Positions 1 through 60,121 of a stretch of 64,000 nt of DNA are shown one piece after another; the first letter of the stretch is position 1, and each line of letters begins with the position of its first letter. A program made the position numbers and the translations under genes. This stretch comes from Alviniconcha marisindica. Its lineage: Eukaryota; Mollusca; Gastropoda; Provannidae. The notes below the pieces were generated by a model, which saw nothing but the letters and a program-made list of their open reading frames with translations, was not told where the DNA came from and did no database searches. The stretch spans positions 477,501 to 541,500 of the forward strand of contig JABMCL010002627.1 of the NCBI GenBank assembly GCA_018857735.1, in the 5' to 3' direction.

Positions 1-560
<560 letters not shown>

Positions 561-870
561 GCAGGATCAAATTTGTCCAACAGCCTCGTCACCACCCCAT
601 CCCTTAGGGGACCGCTGCAGACGGGCGGCGATTGACGGGGCCAGGAAGACGTTAGGAGGAAGATCGGGAGTTGTCGGCCCTGGGAGGGAGGGTAAAAAGG
701 GGCGATACAGCCCCTGTTTGACGTGTTGTAGCGACAGGGGACAATTCCCAACGACCCCTGTCCCTGCTCTAATTAGGAGCGTGGCGGGCTGCACGAGCAC
801 GGTTTTAGTCGCAGGCGGCGATTACCGCGTGTCGTGGTTATTGGCGTTGGACAGGAGTGTCGTAGCTTTG
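561..870. other. Low-repeat interval, no gene seen
   Basis: GC-rich, mostly unique sequence between two microsatellites. The short open frames in several phases have no recognisable domain and no convincing splice sites. No function is assigned. Confidence 0.4.
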
Positions 871-874
871 AAAA

Positions 875-916
<42 letters not shown>

Positions 917-928
917 AGGGGGGTAGTG

Positions 929-1024
<96 letters not shown>

Positions 1025-1055
1025 TGTATAGTGTGTGTGTGTGCGTGTATAGTGT

Positions 1056-1091
<36 letters not shown>

Positions 1092-1129
1092 TGTATAGTG
1101 TGTGTGTGGTGTATAGTGTGTGTGTGTGT

Positions 1130-1180
<51 letters not shown>
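871..1180. repeat. (TG)n microsatellite with interruptions
   Basis: About 300 bases of TG dinucleotides, broken by GGAGGGG and by several GTGTATAGTG units. The Cys-Val/Thr-His open frames it creates are artefacts of the repeat. Confidence 0.95.
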
Positions 1181-1181
<1 letters not shown>

Positions 1182-1639
1182 TGATCTGTTTGCGGAACTG
1201 CAGCGGTGAAAGCGCGACAACTAGACAACATCCCGCGCGTGTAAAATAGTTCAGATAGATGGAGACAAGGTTTCAGCCATTACGATTCCAAAAGCATGCA
1301 GAACATTATAACATAATGATGAAGTCACGTGGCTGATTCACGAGGGGAAAAAAATCATGTTCCGAATTCCTTGGGAAATGGTGCGGATTTATATGTTTTT
1401 ATGTGACAAGACATAGCTTTGCTTTGCTAATCATGGTAACTGTGATCACAAAAATGGATGAATCCGTGAATGTAATATATTCTTTTCTGGCAAGAAAGAG
1501 GAAGAGTATAAACATTCAATGATCACATTAAATTTCTTTGTGTGCTCTGCCCGCTGAGCAAAAAGGATCGTAAGACAGTCTTCACAGACTGTGCGTCAAA
1601 AGCTGCATATTTTCAATTTTTTATGGGAACACCTGTTGT

Positions 1640-1870
1640 GCGCCTCGATCCAGATGAGCCCTAAGCGCATCACACTGGAAACTCTAATAATTTTAGCGCT
1701 ATTCACAGCTTCTGAGCTAACCCACTGCGCTCTAGTCGTATGCGCCTCTGAATGAGAGTGACTGTAGCTTTACACAGCGCGTTTTGAATATCCACCGAAG
1801 TGGCTACAACGCTGTTTGGTTGTTACATGGCTGGTGCCATGTGAAACGCCTGTCTAGGCATAGTTCACTT
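1640..1870 (-). repeat. Fragment of SINE family A
   Basis: It shares blocks with the element at 2110-2600, in the same order: TAGCGCTATTC, then CACTGCGCTC, then TATCCACCGAAGTGG, then ATGGCTGGTGCCA. The tRNA-like head is not seen, so this is a diverged partial copy. Orientation is inferred from the fuller copy. Confidence 0.5.
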
Positions 1871-2109
1871 TTTCGTTCTTGTCCCGGAATATATCCCCAA
1901 GCAAGAGGGCTGAACTACAGGCTCGTCTGCTTGTTGTGCAGCTCAACGGTTCTCTAATTATAAACGTCTTCTACTGTACTGCCAATAAATTATGTTTAAC
2001 CAAGACAAACGTGCGAGCCGGCTATATCTTAAGATCAGAAACGAGAATGAGTGTAAGAAGCACGAACTCAGTTGTCAGTGTTTTTTGTTTGTTTGTTTGT
2101 TGTTGTTTT

Positions 2110-2600
2110 TTTGATTGATGATCGTTTATATAGCGCTATTCTCCGCTCTCTTGAGCAAACTCACTGCGCTCGCACGTGGTTCTACATGAGTGACTAGCTT
2201 TTTATAGCGCTTTTTTTCTTCTCTTTTTTTTCTTAATATCCACCGAAGTGGTCTACTTACAGCGCTGGCATGGCTGGTGCCACACGAAACTGCAGCCGTC
2301 TCGGCGCAAGTTCTGTGTACACCATACAACCATGCACCATGTCACTTCATGCAAAGCCACATACGTAAGGTGTATGCGTGCTTAGCTGTAACCTGCCACC
2401 TGCACTTTTGGCAGAATGTCCGGGATCTTTTACGTGCTACTGCGGTAATACGGGGGTGGAACGGATACCGAAATAAGAGTCAGTACAGAAAGTCGACCCT
2501 GGAGAAGAAAATTCTCCCGCCACTCCTGAAGGGATTCGAACCCGCGACCTTTCAATCACGAGTCCGGCGCTCTAACCACTGAGCTATCCCTATCCCCGTG
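2110..2600 (-). repeat. tRNA-derived SINE (family A), full-length-like
   Basis: On the minus strand the element starts near 2597 with a tRNA-like head. It has an A-box-like TAGCTCAGTGG and a perfect Pol III B box, GGTTCGAATCC (complement of 2532-2542). The body follows, and the tail near 2110-2125 has a short A/C-rich run. The anticodon stem does not pair well, so this is a SINE head and not a working tRNA gene. The head and B box are seen directly; the SINE class is inferred from this layout and from the second partial copy just upstream. Confidence 0.7.
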
Positions 2601-4020
2601 ACAAAGCTGTCTTCCAATGTCGATGGGTTTGTGACAAAGCTGTCTTCGAATGTCGATGGGCTTGTGACAAAGCTGTTTCAATATTTTACGGCATCACCTC
2701 GTTGTGCCGGATTGTCGACAGTCTTTTGTGGTCAGTGCCAATTGTCTGGCATATCCTCTCCACTCGCGTGCAGTGACTAACGCGGTCAGACTCACACACA
2801 CAGACTCACACACACACTCACACAAAAAGTGAGTGAAGTACTTGCTGGCTACAATGGCCACAATGGCCCTCGCGAACCGACGCCTGTGCAATAAATCACG
2901 CTATCGGTCCTTGTTTTGACTTGCAAAGTATTGAGGCAGTTATCCCTCGCCAGCGCACGGGGTTTCTTTTCATGTGCCCCATGCATTGTTTAGGGGGCTT
3001 TTTTGCTGCATTCAGCTATCGAGAGTTGTCCTTCGGCATCAAAGGCAACGAGAGTTATCCCTCGGTGTAGTTTTCTCGGCGATCTCCGTGATCGACGACG
3101 ACACAAGCTCACAAGAATAGCTGAGGTTCCTGTGGGACTGAGTTCTGTGGGAAATGGCGGTACCAATGCAGCGTTGTTTGGGGACAATCAAACCGGGAGG
3201 AAGACCCCAAATTGCGGAAGATTGATGATGCCAGAAGAATGTGTTGCGGGAGGCGTAGCATATGGACAGGACAGACCGTCTTGTGTCTGTCTGCATGATG
3301 TCAACGGAGGAGCATTTTGCATCCATTTTCTCGTTTCTTCGTTCCGTTACTTTGAACATAAAGAGGTCGGCCGTCTTGCAATCTGTTCAGCGTAAAAGTG
3401 ACTATGCTCCACTTGAATTGATCGTGGCAGCTGTTATACGTCATTAAAATGACGTATAGGCTATACTTTACAGTCATCAAAGCCACCATTCACTGTCCCG
3501 TGTTTCTCCGTAATTGGCGCACATGTTTAGTGCGCATAGTCTTACAAAGCTCTAAGCGAGTATAATTATGACTGTTTTTTGTTTTGTTTTGTTTTTGATT
3601 GCTTGTTTTTGTTTGTTTGTTTGTTTGTTTGTTTGTTTGTTTGTTTTTCTTATCTACGCGCTGATAGAGCATTTTCCTACGATATATACAGAAGAGACCA
3701 CTACGAGCAGTCACATACCAAAACACTACAACATGCCAGCAATCTCACTAGTAACAAAGTTATAGCAAAAGCGCCCCTAAACATCATGTATACTATGTAC
3801 ACACAAGCGGGCGCACACACGAGCACGCACATATATCGGCACGCGCAATCACATCAGTGATGGAGATCAAAGAAGAGGAAGGAAAGACGTGAAAAGTTAG
3901 TTGGAGGAACTACTGAAAATACCAAGCAACCTAACTTCTGACTTTTCTTTCCTTCAAAACAAAAATCGCAAAAATAATCTAAGGGAACAAACATGGAATA
4001 TTTGTTATCTGTGCTAGCTT
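2598..4020. other. Non-coding interval with small tandem repeats
   Basis: It opens with a 33-base unit repeated about 2.5 times (2598-2673, core GTGACAAAGCTGTCTTC). A (GTTT)n run lies at about 3604-3647. The motif TTATCCCTCG, near 2940 and 3056, resembles the short TTATCTCCC word that recurs in this window. No open frame has a recognisable domain. Confidence 0.45.
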
Positions 4021-4250
4021 TCTTGTTGTTGTTGTCCTTCCTTTTGATTTGTTGTCGTTCTTGTTTGTTTTTATGTTTGTTGTTGTTGTTGTTGTTGTTC
4101 TTGTTCTTCTTCTTCTTCTTCGTGGCGTCGTCGTCTTTTGCCCTGTACTGGTTGACTGGGCGTAAAACACCAATTTAAGTTACTTACATACTCTTCTTCT
4201 TCTTCTTCGCGTTCTGCTTCTTCTTCTTCTTGTTTGTAACTATGTTCATT
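4021..4250. repeat. (GTT)n/(CTT)n trinucleotide repeats
   Basis: Runs of GTT (about 4022-4100) and CTT (about 4107-4122 and 4193-4232). The translated Lys/Glu/Arg or Leu/Phe frames are low complexity and are not annotated as genes. Confidence 0.85.
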
Positions 4251-4527
4251 TCTTCGTTTTGCAAAAACTGTTTGTTGGCAAAGGACGCAGACTGAACTGA
4301 AGACACGTCGCGAAGCTGACACATCAGCATCGCTGCCATAACCACCGACACAGCAGTCATACCGTGATTATGATACACGCCAGCTAGTAGGAGGTGGGTG
4401 GACACGAAAGCAAGAACATCTCCAAACATCGTCACCTCCACGGTTAACCCGGGCACTAAATCGCCGCGGCGAGACCGGAAGAAAGCGATGCATTGTCTCC
4501 CTTCGTCCCGGTGACCCAGACCCTCAC

Positions 4528-4613
4528 CTCCATGGTGATACCGTCATCCATATTGTTGGAGTGGTTGTAGCCGGTGTCGTCGACTCCGGGCTCACTGTCC
4601 GGATGGTTTGATG
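4528..4613 (-). CDS. Candidate internal coding exon, antisense to Pax6
   Basis: This 86-base segment on the minus strand looks like a spliced exon of an unidentified gene. It is preceded by a strong pyrimidine tract and acceptor (TTTTTCCTCTCTCTCCCCACAG, complement of about 4614-4635). It is followed by a good donor, GTGAGG (complement of 4522-4527). One frame is open throughout: two bases finish a codon, then 28 codons run from SNHPDSEPGVDD to NNMDDGITME and end on a codon boundary. The peptide is polar and acidic and I recognise no family. The partner exons would lie at higher coordinates upstream and lower coordinates downstream; none was identified. A chance match of splice sites cannot be excluded. 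Confidence 0.35.
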
Positions 4614-4879
4614 CTGTGGGGAGAGAGAGGAAAAAAATAGATATATAGTTTGTTTGTTAGCTTGAATGCCCTCAGCGTTTTCAGGTCAGAAGAGCAGATT
4701 ATCTGTTGTGACAATAATTGTCGTGCACCTTGTGTAGGTTTATATATTATAAAGAAGCAAGTAGAGATTATTTGGTATAGTGTCAGTAATTTTGAGTTAC
4801 CCACCTTGAATCTGTTGTAGCTTTAGTTTTTCGTTGTTGTTGTTTGGTTGGTTCAGTGTTTCGAATCCCTAAGGGAACA

Positions 4880-4880
<1 letters not shown>

Positions 4881-4953
<73 letters not shown>

Positions 4954-5145
4954 ATCCAATAGACAGAGGGTTGCTCTTTTCAGCTTTTATACGTAGATTT
5001 GTTTTCCTTACCGATTTTGTATTGGGGCATGATTGTTTGACATTGGTATTTTGGAGAAGAAGGGAAAGGGGCATCTTTAAAGAGACGATCACGCAGACTT
5101 TGCTTGAAAAAAAAATACACACCGTGCACGGACGCGCGCGCGCGT

Positions 5146-5207
<62 letters not shown>

Positions 5208-5223
5208 CACTCGCAACACACAC

Positions 5224-5294
<71 letters not shown>

Positions 5295-5299
5295 ACCCA

Positions 5300-5341
<42 letters not shown>

Positions 5342-5344
5342 GCA

Positions 5345-5376
<32 letters not shown>

Positions 5377-5395
5377 CACACACACACATTCATCA
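4881..5395. repeat. (TG)n then (CA)n microsatellite pair
   Basis: (TG)n at about 4880-4951 is followed, 200 bases on, by (CA)n at about 5150-5390 containing a (CACG)n block (about 5336-5364). TG followed by CA on the same strand is an inverted pair that could fold as a large hairpin. No gene. Confidence 0.9.
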
Positions 5396-7530
5396 GCAAC
5401 ATGACGAACACCCTTTGCCGCGAGCCCGTCGACGTCTTACATTGCCACAATCCATTTTGTATGCACTACTATATTGTTTATCGCCCACCGCGCTCGTTAT
5501 TAAGCTGGCAAACTGACCCGCTCAACGCCAGCCACTGGCGACAAATTGACCTGTAAGTAATAAATTCACACCGCCTTCGTGGGGGCCCCTCTCTGCCATG
5601 CCCTCGCCTGTCGGACAAAGCAGGAGGAACGTATGAAACAGAAACATGGCACACACCGGACAGGTTGAGAGAGGAGAGAACAGAGGGGAGGAGGGGGCAG
5701 TTTGTCATCCGGCAGGATGATGTACAATCGTTTGTGCCTGCGGCTTGTCGTTGCTGCTGTCATTACCGCTACTGCTGTCTATTATTATATTTATTATTAT
5801 TATTATTATTATCATTCTTAATACTAATATGATTGTTGTCAGAGCATTATTGTCATTATTGTATTATTATCATTACTGATTTATTTTTGTTGCACTTCTA
5901 TTGATCCAAACACCTAAAAAGGTTTTTAAAAGAACGCTGCAGTTTATTATGACGCAACATAAAATGCAAATTTTCCAGGTAAGCCCCCTTTTTTTTAAAG
6001 CTACAAAACAACACTTAAACAACAGTTAAACGGTGAAAAAGAGATGTAGTGTATGTGTCTGCTTTTAGTTGAGCTGTTTGTTGTGTGGTGGTGTTTTATG
6101 TACTTCTATTGCGGGGGGTGGGGAGGTGGAGTTGGGGGGGGGGGGGGGGTCTCTTGGTCAGGCTAGCTACTACTTTACGGCAGCAAAATGTGCTGCTACT
6201 CGGGGGTATGAGCACAGTAGCTCAAAAACGGACGTGAGGGGGGCGATGGGGGGGGCGGGTGGGGGGGGGGGACGGGGGAGGTGTGTCCGCTGGTTAGGCC
6301 AGCTACTACTCGGCAGCAGCATGAGCTACTCGATGGCACGAGCGCGCAGTCCATCGTAATAAAATAAAAAAATAAAAAAGACCAAACGGCAGCACGGACG
6401 ACGTTTCGGCCGCCTTGGGACCGAGCTGAAGGGGGACACGACCAACCCTGACAACAATAATTACCCACTCACTGCGCACGTGAGACCAGTGAAAACTGTG
6501 GCGTCGCTCCGAACACAAAAACCACACTCTGCCAGTACTACTGTCACGCCTTCTCGCCCATTCGTTCCTTTTAACAGTCACGACCGAACGGCCCGACTGG
6601 TCTTTTAATGCCCCGTTACTGTAGGGCGCTTCTCTTTCTCTTTTTTAGCATGGTGACAACTTTACGACATTCACGGCAAGCCGGCCTACTGTTTTAGCCG
6701 TTTGGCCGGCGACCACTCTAAAATGTGTGATGGAAATTGACTCCAGTGTCAACGTGAAGGACCCTCGTTTTGTCGTCTGTCTGTCAAAGAGCTGTTGGCG
6801 CTGGCACCGGGAGAGAGCAGTGGTGATGAATGCCAAATCCCCGTAGCAAACAGACAGCGGGCGTCGATGAAAGATTATCATTGTATCCGGCAGTGGTACA
6901 GAGCCGTGTGTAGAGTGAGTGGGCCTCGTTCTGGCCGCACGAGCCTCGTTCTGGAGTTCACGGCTTGTACTAGTTTTCTCTCTTGGCCACTAACGGCCTC
7001 TGGGAATGTCATTGTGGCGTTCTGCTCTGCAAACGGTGCTGTCAGGTTTTTGCTCTGAGGGAATGTGTTTGCTTTGCCCGGGGTAGCAGCCGTGTCGATT
7101 GGCAGTTATGGGTCATTTCTGTACGAGATGTTTAAATGAAAGTCGAATTTTCAATTTTTGAAATGAGATTTTAAAAAAAATAAAAAAAGTAATACGGTGT
7201 AGAGGTGGCTTTTTGGAGAAAAAATAAATCTTGGTGGTTTCAGTTGAAGTATTCAATTAAAATCAAATTTAATTTGATTTTAATTAATAATTTTTAAAAA
7301 ATACGTTCGGCATTCTTTAGTCACAATTCATTGAGAAAGGTTTCAAGAAAACCGAAAATTCTGAACAGAATGTGGTGTTACTGTTGTTTTTATTTACACT
7401 AGATTAAAACCAAGTTTAATAATAAATATACAACGGAAAATGAGGCGTGGGCCTTACGCGGATCGGACGGCTGACGTACATACTTATCCTATGCATGTGC
7501 ACGCAAGTACACTAGCATTGACCGCAGTCA
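5396..7530. other. Upstream non-coding DNA
   Basis: No gene recognised. The interval holds an (ATT)n run near 5786-5815, G homopolymers near 6134-6148 and 6253-6272, and an AT-rich stretch at 7140-7440. A donor-like GTAAGT at 5553 ends a 50-codon open frame starting at ATG 5401. Its phase does not match the Pax6 paired exon, so it is not proposed as the Pax6 start. Confidence 0.4.
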
Positions 7531-7534
7531 GATC

Positions 7535-7920
7535 TGTAAATGTTGTCATGTTCACTTCAGTACTGACACCCTAGGAAACCATGCCTTTTTGTTTGTGTAA
7601 ACATCGTTCAGTTCACTGACTTTTCTATGTTTGTGAATGTTGTCATGTTCACTTCAGTACTGACACCACGAAAACTTGATTTTTTAAATTATATTAACAT
7701 GCTTCAATTCACTATTAAGTGTTTGTGAATGTTGTCATGTTCACTTCAATACTGACAAAATGAAAACCTTTAATTTGTGTGTGTGTAAACCTGCTTCAGT
7801 GCACTGACTATTACGTGTTTGTGAATGCTGTCAATGTTCACTTCAATACTGACATCACGAAAACCCTTCGTTTTTGTTTGTTCGTGTAAATAAGCTTCGT
7901 TTCGCCGAATTTTCCGTTCT
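7535..7920 (+). repeat. Tandem repeat, ~92-97 bp unit, 4 copies
   Basis: The core TGTTGTCATGTTCACTTCA recurs, with small changes, at about 7540, 7638, 7730 and 7826. Each copy is followed by a TACTGACA block, a variable T-rich stretch and a CTTCA(A/G)T(T/G)CACT block. Spacing is 92-97 bases. No coding potential. The copies are diverged, so the array is not recent. Confidence 0.8.
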
Positions 7921-8449
7921 GTTAAGCAGTCGCGACACTGACTCCCTGTGACCGGATCAAGGATCATGACGCGTGCACTACAAACAGACAGACCACATCA
8001 GACACATACGAACACGGGTGGGACGTTTTAGTCAATCGCATTAGGACGCTTTCAGTTCGCCAGACAGCGCGTAAATTAGAAATTAGCCAACACGGCGGAC
8101 AATGGACCACAGCGGTGGCGGTCAACTAATCCTTCGCCGCTGTCACGATCCGACTTTTTCAGTATTGACGGGTGCCGTCTTTCGTGCATTGAGCCGGTTA
8201 GGCAAAGCAGATATTATTCACAGTAACGGATAACTTCAATTATTGAAGGTCGCTGGAGATACACGTATCTGAGACGCTTGAGTATTATTGCTTTCACTCT
8301 ATATTTAAAAAAAAAAAAAAAAAAAATCAATTGCTAACCACAGATACGAACAGAACAGACAGTAATAGAAAATAATGTGTGCCTGAAAAAAGGGCAAAGG
8401 TTATGCAAAGCTCTACACACATGGTCAGACTGTGAGCTTGACTTAAGTC
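7921..8449. other. Low-repeat interval upstream of Pax6
   Basis: Mostly unique sequence with a moderately GC-rich core (about 8040-8200) that contains TAATCC and AAATTAG-type words. An A homopolymer lies at about 8308-8326. It could be non-coding regulatory DNA. Nothing in the sequence alone proves this. Confidence 0.3.

Positions 8450-8522
<73 letters not shown>
8450..8522. repeat. (CT)n microsatellite
   Basis: Thirty-odd CT units with one TCTTCT interruption. Confidence 0.95.
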
Positions 8523-8526
<4 letters not shown>

Positions 8527-9555
8527 CAAAAAATTACGAGTGTACATGCCAATGGGGAAAATGACACTAATGTTCCCAATGGGAATACATAGTAATAATA
8601 GCAGTATGTGACTCTTCTGTAGCGCTGTTCCCCGCTGAGCTAGCATAAGTTATGTACACAGAGATGCTGGTGTTGATGTCGTTTGATTTGACGTGGGCAG
8701 ATGACGAGGAGTGGAGAGAGGGGGAGGGATACCACCGAGCCGGCAATTCTGGTAATAATAACTGCACTCACTCTGCCGTCACATCAGTAGACTAGTCTCT
8801 CAGCCACCAATAATGGCGCCAGCTGTCCTGAGAATATACACTTTTTTTTTCTTTTTTTTAAATGCACCGTTTTAAAGATTCCTTTGCAACATTTTACCTT
8901 TAAAACGTGTTCTGTTCTGTTCAGTGTAAGGAGATTGGGGAGGGGCGGAGGAGGGGGGGGGGGTTGGAGCGGGGGGCACACCGAAATTAAGATTTAAAAC
9001 TCCCCCTTGATTTAATATCGAATTTAGAAAACGAGTTTGTGAGTAACTACCAGCGGAATCGGATGGATAAAACAATGGATTGCCTGTCGCATACCTAAGC
9101 GTGTTTGGTGTTTGGCCCTGAACGGCTCGAGCACGGATCATGCGTGTGACTCGGAGCAGTGAGAAACGAACTAGTTTTTCTACCTCAATACAAAATCAAT
9201 ACACGGCATTTGAGAACAATTTCTTCCCATTTTAACGTTGATTTAGATCTCTTCGGCTCCAATTTGGAGAAGGCTACAGTTTTATTACCAACGACCGATT
9301 CAAGATTGCATTGTTATCTCATTCGATGGTCGGTGTCTTTTCAGCGCCAAGTCTGGTCTTGGAATGTGCCGTTGCTGGGGCCGCATCTAACTTTTGATAG
9401 GCTTTGCTGGTACCACATCTATTGAAACCGACCTTCATTCCCAGAGACAGACAATGCGTCTCGTCTCGATCTCACTGTGCTGGAGACAGTAGAGTTCACG
9501 TTGCTCAGACTGTGGGACTGCATAGTTACACACGTTGTGGCAGTCAGTGCAGTGC
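8523..9555. other. Interval before the candidate first coding exon
   Basis: No recognisable gene. A short G-rich run lies near 8950-8965. The last few hundred bases (about 9150-9555) are free of simple repeats and could be 5' UTR or promoter-proximal sequence if the start exon at 9556-9592 is real. There is an in-frame stop, TAG, at 9523-9525. Confidence 0.3.
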
Positions 9556-9592
9556 ATGCTGTCCAAAAGTCTTCCATTAGACATGCGCCGCA
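9556..9592 (+). CDS. Pax6: Candidate Pax6 start-codon exon (5' limit unknown)
   Basis: The first confirmed paired-box exon (12951) begins with GC, so it needs an upstream exon ending one base into a codon. Here an ATG at 9583 reads ATG CGC CGC A and is followed by a perfect donor, GTGAGT (9593). Splicing to 12951 would give [13 protein letters not shown]. This has the same layout as the vertebrate PAX6 start, where a very short coding exon also ends in phase 1 before HSGVNQ. An in-frame upstream ATG at 9556 would extend it to MLSKSLPLDMRRS. TAG at 9523-9525 closes the frame further up. Phase, donor and resulting peptide all fit, but the match is only a few codons long and no transcript is available. 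A start exon outside the window is the alternative. Confidence 0.35.
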
Positions 9593-9734
9593 GTGAGTAA
9601 GGTGAAAACACTACAGGATGCTGTGTCATTACGGGGCTTTGGGGCCTACAGCGACTGTCACGAATAGGAAATTATCTCCCCTGTCAAACGGGAGCAGCGC
9701 TGCCAGGCAGGGATGTCTTTGATTCCTTCCCACC

Positions 9735-11005
<1,271 letters not shown>

Positions 11006-12225
11006 GATTCGGTCTTTGGAACAGCATTCCTTCTTACCGGCCAGGTCACCAAACAGCTATTGTAATAATTATCTGCTGTGCGCCTGTGGTGGTGACGCGT
11101 GTTGGAAATACCGTAACCATCAAGCCGTCATAACTTTGTGCAAGTGTCCGTGTGAAAACACGTCAAGAACAAATTACTGTCACACTCTTTGTAAAATGAC
11201 GGATATTGCCTGAACCAATTTTTATAAGACGAGTGACAGTCGACAAAGGTGTGTAATACAAAAAACAAAACAAAAACAACAACAAAAGGGGGGGGGGGGA
11301 GGAGAAGGAGGAGAGATGGATTAATAAATGGACGAATTTAATGTCAACTGGTTTCACTTTGTGCCCGTAATTACTCTCTGGATGAAATTCTTAGAAGAGG
11401 GTGATTGCATAAACCCGATTTTAACGTGGGATTGACAATGCCACCGGCTCACGGGGGAGAAAAACACGATCAGAGAAAATCCGTGAAAGGACGAATCCTC
11501 CTGAAGAGAGACGTTAATCGATAGTGCCAGGTCCCCCAAAATGTCAAGTCTTGTTGAAAACAACCTGCGCCGCATCTCTCTTCAATCTTCGTCAGTCACT
11601 CATTTTCGCTTTGTCTGATTCGGCCTTCTTTTCTTTTTAACGTCTGTACAATACCTGTCAATTCCTCTCAACACGGACCATCTTGAACTGCGATAAGGTG
11701 ATGCTAAACAGATGGTACACACCACGTTTTTGAGACTTGGAAATCTTGGGGGGGGGGGGGGTCTTTCTTTTTTTCTTTCTTTTCTTTAGCCTCCAGGGAG
11801 TTTGCCCTCGTCCGTCGCTGATCTTTTCCAGGGCGACCGTTCCTACTTAATTCTTTGCCGACCGTGGCACTGCAAGCGCTCTGCATTGTCCATGCCAATA
11901 TATTGATAGCAAGGCACTTGACTCGATGTTTTCCAAGCCAAAGACCTTTTGGTCTTTTTCTCTGGCTGGCAGGTTCATTCACTGCCGTTGGCGAAGCTGC
12001 GTTACGCTTGGCCTGTCTGTCCGTAAGGTTACTGACGGTTCCTTTGTCCAGTTCTTCGTCTGACTTTGTACACATCACCTTCGTTAAAATTAATATCGGG
12101 CAGTTTGTATCGGGAACATGTACTACTGCTTAGCCCTTGAATTATTGTTATAATGTGTCAGTCGGACCCTTTTGGTGGGTTTGTCTTTAATTTGTGTTTC
12201 GCCCTGATGAACTCGTGTTTGCGTG
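11006..12225. other. Non-coding interval 5' of the paired-box exon
   Basis: No recognisable gene. G homopolymers occur near 11288-11298 and 11750-11761. A 92-codon open frame at 11855-12133 contains a GTAAGG donor-like site near 12021 but has no domain and no support as an exon. Confidence 0.4.
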
Positions 12226-12800
<575 letters not shown>

Positions 12801-12950
12801 ACCTCCCCCTCCTCACACACACACACACACACCTAATTGCCCCCCCCCCCTTCCGGCAGTCTCAGCATAAACGCACATGATAAGCCTGGGTTCAGGTACT
12901 ACAACGGCTGCACACTCATCCACTCTCTTTGTCTCTGCCCACCGTCACAG

Positions 12951-58889
<45,939 letters not shown>

Positions 58890-59698
58890 CCCTCTTGCGA
58901 GCATGCGCAAGGGACATGCGCAGTGACCGCTTCCGCTCTTCGACTGACACCTACCTACCTACCACACGCGAGCAACGGACGTCGTTACGACTTCCGCCAC
59001 TGACGTACGAATACTCATGCCCTGGTTTCGACGAGTCGGTTATTCTAAGGCAGAGAGGCTGAAGTCTACGTCGTGTTTGCTCTCGTTGTCGTCAGTGACT
59101 GTGACGTACTTGCATGGCGGTGAGGCTGGCGTCACACGTACGCTGACAACGCGGCCGCCGAGGACGGTCCGGTGGGCTGGAATTTTTAAATTCTCTTTAC
59201 CAAATGATATTAGGACGAGAAGTTCGCTCCTGTCGCAACTGAGTGTGTGAGTGTGTGTGCGCGTCGGTACGGGCGAGCCTCCGTCAGTCGCCGCGCTCAG
59301 GGTGGATAGACTGATACACCGTCGTCGCCTCTCACCGCTGTCGTTTGACGAAGCTTACAACCGCGACAGTGACGAAAGCAAAAGATGACGTCAGTGATAG
59401 GATACATGTCACGCGCGTCATCGGTGACTGAAAACCATCTTCATCATTATTGCCGGCGTGGATCATCGGTGAATAAAAACAAAACAAACGGCGAGGGAGG
59501 GAGGGCGTGGACACGACGACTCGACAAGAAGCGCGGCGCACGTTGCAGTTCACGACACAAGCCGGGCGGCGAGTTCAGAGCCTGACCCCAGTCCTTCCTG
59601 CACGACCAGCACCACTAGACCAGACCAACAAGGCTTGTTGCAGGCCGCGGTCACGGTCATCTGCATTTACTAACACTCTGCCTCAACGGGCCGCGGGT
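58890..59698 (+). other. Pax6: Pax6 3' UTR (proximal part)
   Basis: It follows the stop codon without a break. CpG-rich. The first AATAAA is at 59472-59477, but no strong GT-rich element follows it. The 3' end of the transcript is not determined from sequence alone and may lie further downstream, for example after 63421. Confidence 0.5.
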
Positions 59699-59742
59699 CC
59701 GTCCCCAATAAGCCTGATGGTTTGTGTGGACGGAAAGCAACA
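59699..59742 (+). repeat. SINE family B tail fragment
   Basis: CCCCAATAAGCCTGATGG then TTTGTGTGGACGGAAAGCA resembles the tails at 19628-19949 and 43165-43356. Confidence 0.55.
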
Positions 59743-59882
59743 GTGAAGCAACGGCCGGCGCGGTGCGCAACACGACCAAGCGAGAACGAGATCCGGACGA
59801 AACGGACTGAGAATTTACCCATTTTTCCAGCAAGTCTCTCAGCAAATTTGTGTGGTTTGTGGATCTGTTCAGCTTCACTGAG

Positions 59883-59953
<71 letters not shown>

Positions 59954-60085
59954 GGCATTACGTCACGACTTTTCGGAAGGAACTGGCACCAAAGAGTGGT
60001 TATGGTCTTAGACGTCGTTTTAGCTGATTACACCCCTGCAGCCTGTTGCATTTCTTTGCGCACGCGCGTGACGTCCCGTTCACGT
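59743..60085. repeat. Unique sequence and (CA)n
   Basis: CA array at about 59884-59953, flanked by unique sequence without recognised features. Confidence 0.8.
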
Positions 60086-60121
60086 GCACCTTTGACGTAC
60101 GTCATTTCCTCTTTGACAGGA
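60086..60121 (+). repeat. 36-bp element with TGACGTACGTCA, copy 2
   Basis: Matches 57889-57924 with one difference, and is preceded by another CRE-like word, GTGACGTCCCG (60068-60078). Confidence 0.85.

Noticed and set aside
1296..1305. ATGCAGAACA, matching the start of human PAX6 coding sequence
   Set aside because: It is followed by TTATAAC, with no GT donor, so it cannot splice to the paired exon. Ten bases can match by chance.
2520..2597. Functional tRNA gene on the minus strand
   Set aside because: The B box is intact but the anticodon stem does not pair properly and SINE body sequence follows directly.
5401..5552. Fifty-codon open frame ending at a GTAAGT donor as Pax6 first exon
   Set aside because: It ends two bases into a codon, but the paired exon needs one. 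The peptide shows no Pax6-like feature.
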